A DNA stretch of 64,000 nucleotides, from positions 1-64,000 of the forward strand of contig CAZJRQ010000006.1 of the NCBI GenBank assembly GCA_964548535.1, read 5' to 3'. Below are positions 53,672-60,944 of the stretch, in pieces. This DNA is from CAZJRQ01 sp964548535 (GTDB taxonomy: Bacteria > Bacillota > Clostridia > Oscillospirales > Ruminococcaceae). Within the stretch, counting starts at the first letter, position 1, and each line of letters begins with the position of its first letter. The notes below the pieces were generated by a model. It was not told where the DNA came from. It saw only the letters and a program-made list of their open reading frames with translations, and did no database searches. Position numbers and translations under genes: made by a program.

Positions 53672-54082
53672 ATGAACAAACTTACAAAAAGACTTGCGGC
53701 CATGGGTGCTGCTATTATGATGATGGCTTCTATGAGTGCTATGGGGGCTAGTGCAGAAGTGTATGGTCATAAATCTGCTACTAATATGGGTGTTTCTTTT
53801 AATGATGATTGGGAAAAGACTCTTTCATTTTCATTAAATACATCAGATGGAACCGCTTCAGTCAGTGCAAAGGTTGGATATGATACATGGTGTCAAAACG
53901 AAGATTATATTACAAAAGTATATGCACCTACTGGATGGAGACATCGTGGTAGAGTTGAAAATGGTAGTGCTGAAAGTTCATATACTGCGTGGTTAATAGG
54001 TGGTTCAAATACGGGCAAAGCTGATATTGAGCATACAACAAAATACGTTGATTATTGGATATACGTTGATATAAGTAAATAA
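53672..54082 (+). CDS. Secreted bacteriocin-like protein (lactococcin-972 type, tentative)
   Basis: 136 aa. Long signal peptide (MNKLTKRLAAMGAAIMMMAS ... GASA), cleaved near residue 29, then about 107 residues without membrane segments: beta-rich, Trp/Tyr-rich, with one Cys, ending TTKYVDYWIYVDISK. It is followed by genes for a lactococcin-972-type membrane protein and its ABC ATPase, so a secreted bacteriocin or toxin role is likely. Direct similarity to lactococcin 972 is only general (signal peptide, HxxS and Tyr-Trp-rich strands), and the protein is longer. Confidence 0.55.
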   Translation: MNKLTKRLAAMGAAIMMMASMSAMGASAEVYGHKSATNMGVSFNDDWEKTLSFSLNTSDGTASVSAKVGYDTWCQNEDYITKVYAPTGWRHRGRVENGSAESSYTAWLIGGSNTGKADIEHTTKYVDYWIYVDISK

Positions 54083-54171
54083 TAACAATAGCACTATATA
54101 ATCTATTAATATCTAAATATTAACAGATTATATGATTTTATTTATGCTAACTATAAAGGATGGTAATGATT

Positions 54172-54699
54172 ATGAGCGATGAAAAATCAAAATTCAGAAT
54201 TATTAAGTTTTGTACGTTTATCTTGATAGGACTATTTGTCATTTACAACATAGTATGGTGTGTATTTTATGTCTTTGTGTGCCGACCTAATGAAACATCT
54301 CTTGGATATAACGAAGAAAGACAGGACTATACTCTTTTCGAGAATAATTATGCATACAGTGTAGGAATGCCGAGATATCTTGATTTCACATATAATTTGG
54401 CTATAACTGAGAGTATAGAATGTGACGAGAATGGAGAACCAAAAGACGGATATTATTTTGATTTGCTAATATGGCCTAAATTATTCAGTAATGATAAATA
54501 CGGCTTACAGATAGCTTACTATGAAAAAGGCAAAATTGATTTTGGAAGTAATATTTATCTTGATAATAATATGAATCCTATTGATACATTAAGTGACGAA
54601 GATAATGCAGCAATAAAGAACAATAAGGATAAAATCAAAAATCTATATAAACAGGCACAAGACAAATGGCCGTCTTTAAACATAAATACGGAGACATAA
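54172..54699 (+). CDS. Membrane-anchored protein, possible immunity factor
   Basis: 175 aa. Short charged N-terminus, one transmembrane helix (FCTFILIGLFVIYNIVWCVF), then an external acidic domain (Asp/Glu/Asn-rich). Not recognised. ATG at 54172 follows AAAGGATGG. It ends one base before the next start, so it is translationally linked to the export membrane protein. Position suggests immunity or a chaperone for the secreted protein; this is inference. Confidence 0.6.
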   Translation: MSDEKSKFRIIKFCTFILIGLFVIYNIVWCVFYVFVCRPNETSLGYNEERQDYTLFENNYAYSVGMPRYLDFTYNLAITESIECDENGEPKDGYYFDLLIWPKLFSNDKYGLQIAYYEKGKIDFGSNIYLDNNMNPIDTLSDEDNAAIKNNKDKIKNLYKQAQDKWPSLNINTET

Positions 54700-56658
54700 A
54701 TGAAAAAAGTAAAATATCTGCTCATTTTTCTGATGTTACTGTTTGGTTTTATTGTGCCTGGCGAACTGTATCAATTTTATATGAATGATTTCTGCGATTT
54801 TTATACTGAAACATTTTATTATAATAACAGCTATTTTTCAAAGAACGAAATGTTGACAAATATTTCTGACAGTGCAAGAAATCACAATGTACATGTATTT
54901 TTAATGCATGATAATTTGGAAAATAAATTCAAAAGACAAATTACTATTTATTGCAATCAATCTACAAAAGACTATTTAGAAAATAACAACCATATTTGCA
55001 ATGGGAATAAAAAAAGTATATTCTGTGGAGCAACTGAGGTTAAGTTCTGTTCCTTTAATGATGCCCCCGAAAAACTTGTCAGCAATATAAAAACAAAATA
55101 TTACCTTATTGGTGAACTTTCAGATATGAGAAAAATGAAATCAGAGCTTGCAGATAATTATGGTGGAAGCTTTCCGACGGAAGACGGGTTCAGTCAGTGG
55201 GGCAATGTGAGAAATGCGTTCATAAGCATATGGATTATTATTGCAGTTATATTATGCTTTATATCATATTACTCCATAATAAATTGCCAACGTGAATATG
55301 TGGTAAAAGCATCAATGGGCGAATCTTTGCGAAACTTATATTTTAAAACAGTTGTTTTTGATACTATTTTTATAATAACAGTTTCTTTTATCCTAATTAC
55401 TGTTCTGAAAATATTTACTTTTCCTGATTTTCTAATTACGGTAAGCTTTTTTACAATACTGATATTTATTTTGCTAAACTGTGCGATTAATCTGAGAATA
55501 TTTGGCTTTCGAATTCGTGCAGCTTTTCAGAATGTTGTAGGTAAAAACGAAATTCTGATTGGAAATTATCTTGTAAAGGTGATAAGTTGTATGCTTACAG
55601 TAGTCCTTTTGGGCACTGAATTTGCAACTATAAGAGAATGCCTGAAATTCTATGAGCAAGAAGACTATTTCAAGGCACATAAAAACTATCAGTATGTCAA
55701 TTTTATACGAACAGATAAATGCTTTGATAACAGAGATATTGTAACTGAACAATTTTATAGAACCTTTTACATGGATATGGAATATATGGACCCATTGTAT
55801 AATTATAATGGCAGATATATATTTTTCACTTCTGATACATCATTGAAATGGTTGCGAGATTGGATACCTGAGCTTGAAAATATTGATATCAAAGCAGATA
55901 TAAATATTTTTGTTTCATCAGGAGAAAGTTTAAATGATGATGACTTTCATAATTTAAGTGACTTTTCCTCGTCATTTTTTGATGAAAGTACAAATCCTGA
56001 TACAGAAATAATCAAATATGAAAAAGCATCTGTTATTGCGATAGAAGATAATTATCTGAATAAAAGTGAGTGGATTAATGACCCAATTATTGTTATGCTG
56101 AGCAATCAAAATTTCGTTCCTCTTGACAAGGAGAGCATACTTAATAACGAAGCATCGTTTTCAGTTGACCAGCCTCGTGATTATAACTGTATGATAAAAG
56201 CCTCCCCCGAAGAACTGACAAAATTTGCTGAAAGCTATGGCTTTAATGTTGAAATAACAAATGTATATTCATTCTATCTTTTTAAAAAGGCAGTTATTGA
56301 ACGAACTCTTTATTTATGTTCGATACTGATTATTCTGTTTATAGCACTAGAAATCAGTGTAAACATTCTGATTATTAAAACTCAATATCAGCTCAGTGCT
56401 GTTGAACTGACTTTAAAAAAAATTCTTGGATATTCAAACTTCTCAAGAAACAAGACAATATTTATTACAACATTCATTTCCACACTTATTGGTACAATTA
56501 TATCAGGAATTATTCTTGCTAGTCTTGGAGCAGTTAATCTGACTTCAATTCTTCTGGCTTTTGGAATTACACTGGTCATAGAAATTCTGGTGATTTTTAA
56601 ATATTCAAGAAAATATGAAAACGAGAGCATTCAGAAAATACTTAAGGGTGGTATATAG
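54700..56658 (+). CDS. Bacteriocin-associated integral membrane protein (DUF1430-like)
   Basis: 652 aa with about seven hydrophobic segments: one at the N-terminus, a block at residues 175-310 (AFISIWIIIAVILCFISYYS, ITVSFFTILIFILLNC) and a block at the C-terminus (LYLCSILIILFIALEISVNI, TIISGIILASLGAVNL), with a large external domain between. This is the layout and size of the TIGR01654/DUF1430 proteins that accompany lactococcin-972-type bacteriocins, acting as permease or immunity. It is directly after the anchored protein gene and 10 bp before the ATPase gene. Confidence 0.75.
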   Translation: MKKVKYLLIFLMLLFGFIVPGELYQFYMNDFCDFYTETFYYNNSYFSKNEMLTNISDSARNHNVHVFLMHDNLENKFKRQITIYCNQSTKDYLENNNHICNGNKKSIFCGATEVKFCSFNDAPEKLVSNIKTKYYLIGELSDMRKMKSELADNYGGSFPTEDGFSQWGNVRNAFISIWIIIAVILCFISYYSIINCQREYVVKASMGESLRNLYFKTVVFDTIFIITVSFILITVLKIFTFPDFLITVSFFTILIFILLNCAINLRIFGFRIRAAFQNVVGKNEILIGNYLVKVISCMLTVVLLGTEFATIRECLKFYEQEDYFKAHKNYQYVNFIRTDKCFDNRDIVTEQFYRTFYMDMEYMDPLYNYNGRYIFFTSDTSLKWLRDWIPELENIDIKADINIFVSSGESLNDDDFHNLSDFSSSFFDESTNPDTEIIKYEKASVIAIEDNYLNKSEWINDPIIVMLSNQNFVPLDKESILNNEASFSVDQPRDYNCMIKASPEELTKFAESYGFNVEITNVYSFYLFKKAVIERTLYLCSILIILFIALEISVNILIIKTQYQLSAVELTLKKILGYSNFSRNKTIFITTFISTLIGTIISGIILASLGAVNLTSILLAFGITLVIEILVIFKYSRKYENESIQKILKGGI

Positions 56659-56668
56659 GAGAAGCAAT

Positions 56669-57286
56669 ATGATAGAATTAAAGAATATAAAGAAATCCTT
56701 TGACGGGCGTATATTATTTGATAATATATCGATGAAAATTGATAACGGTGAATTTCTTGTATTAAACGGAGAAAGTGGCTGTGGTAAAACTACACTGCTA
56801 AATATTATCGGTGGAATTGAAAGCATTGACAGTGGCGAAGTGCTTATTGAAGGTCGTGATATTTCAAAACGAAAAAATCAGATATGGCTTTTTGGAGAAA
56901 AAATTGGATTTTTGTTTCAGAATTTTGCATTAATTGAAAGCAAGAGTGTTGTTAAAAATCTTGAAATGGTAAAATCTAAATTTCGTTGTGAAGTAAGTAT
57001 AGATGATGCACTGAAAAATGTGGGGCTTGAGGATAAAAGAGAAAGTATGGTATATACTCTCTCTGGCGGAGAACAACAACGTATAGCACTTGCCAGACTA
57101 ATGATAAAGAAATGTGATATAATCCTTGCAGATGAACCAACAGGTTCACTCGACAGAAAAAATGCCAAGAAGGTCATTGACATTTTAAAGAAATTCAATG
57201 AGCAGGGCAAGACAATAATAATGGTTACTCATGATGAAGAATACAAAAAAATTGGTTCAAAGAGTGTTACGCTAAGTGAATTATAA
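56669..57286 (+). CDS. ABC ATPase, lactococcin-972 group
   Basis: 205 aa. Walker A GESGCGKTT, signature LSGGEQQR, Walker B DIILADEPTGSLDRK, switch His VTHDEEYKK. Its short length and neighbour fit the lactococcin-972-type export ATPase group (related to LolD/MacB ATPases). ATG at 56669 follows AGGAG; an upstream in-frame ATG lies within the permease gene. It ends the operon. Confidence 0.87.
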   Translation: MIELKNIKKSFDGRILFDNISMKIDNGEFLVLNGESGCGKTTLLNIIGGIESIDSGEVLIEGRDISKRKNQIWLFGEKIGFLFQNFALIESKSVVKNLEMVKSKFRCEVSIDDALKNVGLEDKRESMVYTLSGGEQQRIALARLMIKKCDIILADEPTGSLDRKNAKKVIDILKKFNEQGKTIIMVTHDEEYKKIGSKSVTLSEL

Positions 57287-57483
57287 TAAATTTTGGTATC
57301 AAATGTAATAATGCATATAAAAAGGTTGAATAGTCTAGCTTGTCAATATAGAAAAGCCTGCCAATCTTTGCAAGACTTTCTTCGCTTTCACAAGTATACT
57401 AATTAACAAAGGATGAAAATATAGCCAAAATACACAAAAACGTCCCAGTAGAACCCAAGAGGTCATCATTACTAATGTGACAC

Positions 57484-57519
57484 AAAAAAGCCGCTTAAAC
57501 AACGTGTTTAGACGGCTTT
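57484..57519 (-). terminator. Terminator of the intact tRNA-Thr
   Basis: AAAGCCGTCTAAAC paired with GTTTAAGCGGCTTT (one mismatch), then a T run on the minus strand. Confidence 0.85.
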
Positions 57520-57523
57520 ATTG

Positions 57524-57598
57524 TGGAGCTAGTGGCGAGAATCGAACTCGCAACCTGCTCATTACGAATGAGCTGCTCTGCCATTGAGCCACACTAGC
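57524..57598 (-). tRNA. tRNA-Thr (anticodon CGU), carried by the element
   Basis: 75 nt cloverleaf with encoded CCA: acceptor GCTAGTG/CACTAGC, discriminator T, D-stem GCTC/GAGC, anticodon stem GCTCA/TGAGC with loop TTCGTAA (anticodon CGT), T-arm GCGAG-TTCGATT-CTCGC. All stems pair perfectly, so it should be functional. It lies just inside the right end of the element. It shares the anticodon arm of the broken host tRNA but has a different acceptor and T-arm, so it is a distinct tRNA-Thr, not a copy. Confidence 0.95.
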
Positions 57599-57653
57599 AA
57601 AAAATATAAAATTGTGATTTAGCTTGTTTGTCCGCTGTTGTCATTGAATGTCG

Positions 57654-57674
57654 CTTTAAATACACCCCACGACC
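57654..57674. mobile_element. attR, right junction of the element
   Basis: Arm CTTTAAATACACCCCAC followed by GACC, which continues into the host tRNA 5' part. Confidence 0.8.
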
Positions 57675-57718
57675 TGCTCATTACGAATGAGCTGCACTGC
57701 CAGCTGTGCTACACAAGC
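57671..57718 (-). tRNA. tRNA-Thr 5' fragment, right half of the split gene
   Basis: On the minus strand: acceptor GCTTGTG, D-stem GCAC/GTGC, anticodon stem GCTCA/TGAGC with loop TTCGTAA (CGT), then AGGTC, where the element begins. The T-arm and acceptor 3' strand are at 46964-46995. Joined at GGTC, the two parts give a 76-nt tRNA-Thr. Confidence 0.88.
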
Positions 57719-57819
57719 TTGATTTTATGTAAATATTATAACTCTATTTGGCGATTTTGTCAAACGGTTTCATCTATAAAATGCAATAATAAAAAAATTT
57801 AAAATATGACTTAAATTAG

Positions 57820-57848
57820 TTGAAATATTATAAAATGTGTGCTATAAT
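57820..57848 (+). promoter_or_regulatory. Promoter of the signal-peptidase-like gene
   Basis: TTGAAA, 17-base spacer, TATAAT, about 87 bases before the start. Confidence 0.75.
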
Positions 57849-57935
57849 AAACTGTAATGTTATAAGTTTTAAAATGTTATAACGTGTGTGTAGAAAAATT
57901 TAATTACGTTTTGCATGGAAAGGATGTAAAAATTT

Positions 57936-59051
57936 ATGAGTAAAACTAAGCAGAAATCAACTGCTGCTAAAAGCGTTGCGATATTTTTTATAGTCTTTAT
58001 TATTCTTGAATTGCTTGTACTGTTCGGACTTTCGAGAGTATTTAAGAATAAGGATGTTACGCCGAGCGTTATGGGCTATAGTATGTATATAATGAGTTCG
58101 GACAAAATGCAGTCGGATGATGCAAAAATTTCTATTCCGAAGGGTGCTTTGGTGGTAGCGTCGGAGGGGTCGCCTAGTAAAGAAGGTATAAATAAAGCTG
58201 TTATTGCTGAAAATATTCCTGGCGTAGGCACTTCTGTTTTTTGGATGGAGGAGCTTGCACCTAAGGAGGATGGCACGGACGGAGTAGTTTATACCCTTTC
58301 TCAAACTAAAAATCCTAGCAAAAAGTATTATGTGAATTCTGAGAATATAGTCGGCGTTACTAATACTTATTATATGACTGCTGGTAAGGTAATCGGCTTT
58401 TTGACTACTACTGTGGGTGTTGCGATTTGTGTTATCATTCCGCTTTTCTTGTGGGTTTTGATTGAAATGATTATTGCAATTAAAAATCACGCTTGTGCTG
58501 ATGATGACGAAGAAGAAGATACTGATGACGATGAAGAAGTTGAGCTTGATGACTTTCTGTTTGGCGGTGAAAATGAAAAGAGCCTTCAGGAAAAGCATAA
58601 GGCTAAAGCTTCAAAGAAACATGATCAAGTTGAATCTAGTGTAGATGATGAAGAACAGATTACTCCTGATTTGGATTTAGATTTGGATTTCGGTGATGAT
58701 ATTGGTAAGTCAAAAGAAGTTTTGGCTGCTGAAGAGATTGAGATTGCTGAGGAAAGCTTTGCACCGGCAGTTGAAGATGTGCAGGATGTGCCTGATGAAG
58801 ATTTAGAAAAGAAAAAAGCTTATTACGAGAAAGCATCTAGATTGCTTGATTCGATTGACGCTGATGAAACTGAGATTGCTGAAACTGTAGAAGATTTACC
58901 AGCTGTAGAAGAGGTTGTCGAAACCAAAGTTGATATTAAACAGCCTGAAGTAAATGAAAAGCTGAATAAGTCTGCAACTACTTCACTTGAAGATCTGATG
59001 AAGCTTATGGAAGAAGAACAGAAAAAGTTGAGAGATCAGTTTGATAAATAA
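57936..59051 (+). CDS. Degenerate signal-peptidase-like membrane protein
   Basis: 371 aa. Transmembrane helix at residues 12-33, then VMGYSMYIMSSDKMQ and IPKGALVVASEG, the layout of SipW-type signal peptidase I, and a second helix near residues 145-175. The usual SGSM catalytic motif reads SDKM here, so the nucleophile Ser appears lost. The last 190 residues are a cytoplasmic, very acidic region (DDDEEEDTDDDEE, LDLDLDFGDD) ending in a predicted coiled coil (LMKLMEEEQKKLRDQFDK). AAAGGATG precedes the ATG. The function is unknown, perhaps a scaffold. Confidence 0.65.
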   Translation: MSKTKQKSTAAKSVAIFFIVFIILELLVLFGLSRVFKNKDVTPSVMGYSMYIMSSDKMQSDDAKISIPKGALVVASEGSPSKEGINKAVIAENIPGVGTSVFWMEELAPKEDGTDGVVYTLSQTKNPSKKYYVNSENIVGVTNTYYMTAGKVIGFLTTTVGVAICVIIPLFLWVLIEMIIAIKNHACADDDEEEDTDDDEEVELDDFLFGGENEKSLQEKHKAKASKKHDQVESSVDDEEQITPDLDLDLDFGDDIGKSKEVLAAEEIEIAEESFAPAVEDVQDVPDEDLEKKKAYYEKASRLLDSIDADETEIAETVEDLPAVEEVVETKVDIKQPEVNEKLNKSATTSLEDLMKLMEEEQKKLRDQFDK

Positions 59052-59070
59052 TTACAATTTTTGACGATTA

Positions 59071-59101
59071 GTCCATTTCCGTTTGGAGATGGACTTTTTT
59101 G
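59071..59101 (+). terminator. Terminator of the signal-peptidase-like gene
   Basis: AGTCCAT paired with ATGGACT followed by a T run. Confidence 0.85.
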
Positions 59102-59740
59102 CGCCTGTACGTTCTAAATGCGATTTTACGGGCATATACTAGTGACAAGGGGTGTTGTGCTATTTGTTATAATCTAGTGCAATTTATTACTCAAACGTTT
59201 AAGTATATTATTTTTGGGTAAGTGGATTGAGTGCGGGAGTTTATGAATATTTTTTTAACTGAATAAGCTGAGTTTCGGATTTTTGTGCATTTTAACAATG
59301 AAATGGCAAGTTGATTATAAAATATGTACAACAAAAAATATAATAGGAAAAATCTAATCTACTATTTATACATATTTCGAGCGATTTATCATGCTGGAAT
59401 GATAAAAATAATACAATATTATGCAAAAAATATAGTTTTATCGAAAAGCGTACGAAAACGATTGAATATTGTTTTGTTGAAAGTTTTTGTATATAATATA
59501 CTAAAAAAATATCTTTTGTTGAAAACTTATCCGATAATTAATGTGGACGCATAAGTTTGTGTGGTGGTAATTGTTAAGCTAGTTAATCTAGTTTAGAAAA
59601 AAATTCTAGTGTGCCAGAAAAGAAAAAATATGTTAAGAGAACTCAAATCCGTGCGAAAATGTATGTGTAAAATGCACAAAATAACTGTTGAAACTATGTG
59701 AGACTATCCAATTTTGTGATAAAAAATCGAAAATATGTGA
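59102..59740. other. Long AT-rich leader region before the LacI gene
   Basis: No supported gene. It holds one CAAACGTTTA operator-like site at 59192-59201 and one GTTGAAAACT motif at 59518-59527. A 76-codon open frame at 59324-59554 lacks a ribosome binding site. Confidence 0.4.
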
Positions 59741-59747
59741 AAAACAC

Positions 59748-59776
59748 TTGTAATTTGTGATGAAATATTGTATATT
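59748..59776 (+). promoter_or_regulatory. Promoter of the LacI-type regulator
   Basis: TTGTAA, 17-base spacer, TATATT, directly followed by three operator-like palindromes. Confidence 0.65.
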
Positions 59777-59786
59777 TTACTTAACG

Positions 59787-59835
59787 TAAACGTTTAGATT
59801 AATTTTAAATCTACAAACGTTTAAGAAAACGTTTA
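59787..59835. promoter_or_regulatory. Three LacI-family operators
   Basis: TAAACGTTTA (59787-59796), CAAACGTTTA (59814-59823) and AAAACGTTTA (59826-59835), each centred on ACGT; a fourth CAAACGTTTA is at 59192-59201. The central CG and flanking A/T match LacI/GalR-type half-sites. They lie between promoter and gene, consistent with autorepression. Confidence 0.8.
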
Positions 59836-59859
59836 ATTTTAATGAAAGGTGGAATTGTG

Positions 59860-60867
59860 TTGGCTTCATTAAAAGATATTTCCGTTCGCTGCGGAGTTTC
59901 AGTTGCAACAGTAAGTAAAGCATTAAACGGTCATAAAGACGTAAGCGATGCTACGCGAGAAAGACTTATTAAAGCTGCAAAGGAAATGGGATATTACCCC
60001 AATTCTCATGCAAGAGCTTTGAAGACACACAGAACCTTTAATTTAGGTGTAATGTTTTCGGACGAGGCGGGCAGTGGTTTAACTCATGATTTCTTTGCTA
60101 AGGTCCTAAACAGTTTTAAGACTCGGGCAGAATTTTCGGGCTATGATATTACTTTTATAAATAAGAATATCGGACGTCAGAAAATGTCTACATACGAGCA
60201 TTGTAAGTATCGTTGTGTTGATGGTATCGTTATCACTTGTACTGATTTTACAGATCCTGATGTTTATGAGGTTATTAATGGTGACATACCAGTAGTGACA
60301 ATTGATCACACATTTGACGGACGTTCTGCTGTTATTTCTAATAATGAGAGCGGTATGAAAGAACTTGTTGATTATGTTGCGAAAATGGGACACTCGAAAA
60401 TAGCTTATATTCAAGGTAATAAGTCGGCGGTTGCTGAAAAGAGACTTGCGGGATTTAGAATGGCTTGCATTAATATGTCAATTGATATTCGACCTGAGTG
60501 GATGCTTATTAGTGATTATCATAATCCTGACAGAACTTATCAGCTAACTTGTGATTTATTAAATGGTGAAGACCGTCCAACCTGTATATTTATGCCAGAT
60601 GATTACTCGGCGATCGGGGGATACAAGGCCATAAAAGATTTAGGGCTGAAAGTCGGACGTGATATTTCAGTAGTTGGATATGATGGGATTGACTATGCAA
60701 AGTTCCTTACACCAAAGCTTACGACGTATTTACAGGACACAACGCAAATTGGAGAAACGGCGGCTAAGCAATTAATTGAAATGATTGAAAATCCGCAGAC
60801 AACTTTTCCAAAGGTATTGACAATCGATGGGCAATTTTTGAATGGGAATTCAGTAGCTCAAATTTAA
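59860..60867 (+). CDS. LacI family transcriptional regulator
   Basis: 335 aa. N-terminal helix-turn-helix: LKDISVRCGVSVATVSKALN, then the hinge YYPNSHARAL, and a periplasmic-binding-like effector domain (YDGIDYAKFLTPKLTTYLQD in two pieces). It is expected to bind a sugar and release ACGT-centred operators. The TTG start at 59860 has AAAGGTGG nine bases upstream, better than the ATG at 59842. Operators cover its own promoter region and the sugar ABC genes follow, so it likely controls them. Confidence 0.93.
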   Translation: MASLKDISVRCGVSVATVSKALNGHKDVSDATRERLIKAAKEMGYYPNSHARALKTHRTFNLGVMFSDEAGSGLTHDFFAKVLNSFKTRAEFSGYDITFINKNIGRQKMSTYEHCKYRCVDGIVITCTDFTDPDVYEVINGDIPVVTIDHTFDGRSAVISNNESGMKELVDYVAKMGHSKIAYIQGNKSAVAEKRLAGFRMACINMSIDIRPEWMLISDYHNPDRTYQLTCDLLNGEDRPTCIFMPDDYSAIGGYKAIKDLGLKVGRDISVVGYDGIDYAKFLTPKLTTYLQDTTQIGETAAKQLIEMIENPQTTFPKVLTIDGQFLNGNSVAQI

Positions 60868-60875
60868 TCAGTGGC

Positions 60876-60898
60876 TAATTGCAATGTGAATGCAATTA
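60876..60898. promoter_or_regulatory. Perfect inverted repeat before the binding protein gene
   Basis: TAATTGCA-atgtgaa-TGCAATTA, 46 bases before the start. It may be an operator or a processing hairpin. Confidence 0.45.
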
Positions 60899-60944
60899 AA
60901 AAATAATTTGAATTAAAATGTAAATTTAAGGAGGAAAATTTATT

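Larger units (their letters stand above)
46996..57670. mobile_element. 10.7-kb serine-recombinase element inserted in tRNA-Thr
   Basis: Bounded by GACC overlap sequences with inverted arms ending GTATTTAAAG. It carries, from the left: remnants of a large serine recombinase, a GNAT gene, a TnpW-like and a ribbon-helix-helix gene, a broken AAA ATPase gene, an XRE/ImmA-like pair, a sigma/anti-sigma-like pair, secreted proteins with a lactococcin-972-type export pair, and an intact tRNA-Thr. The recombinase gene ends 12 bp from the left arm, the usual position for this integrase class. Several mobility genes are broken, so it is probably fixed in place. Confidence 0.8.

Noticed and set aside
46996..57670. 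Reading the terminal GTATTTAAAG inverted repeats as transposon ends
   Set aside because: The inverted arms meet at a shared GACC with no target duplication and the flanks rebuild a tRNA, which fits serine-integrase att sites better than a DDE transposon.
59324..59554. 76-codon frame upstream of the LacI gene
   Set aside because: No ribosome binding site, very AT-rich composition and no recognisable domain; probably chance.
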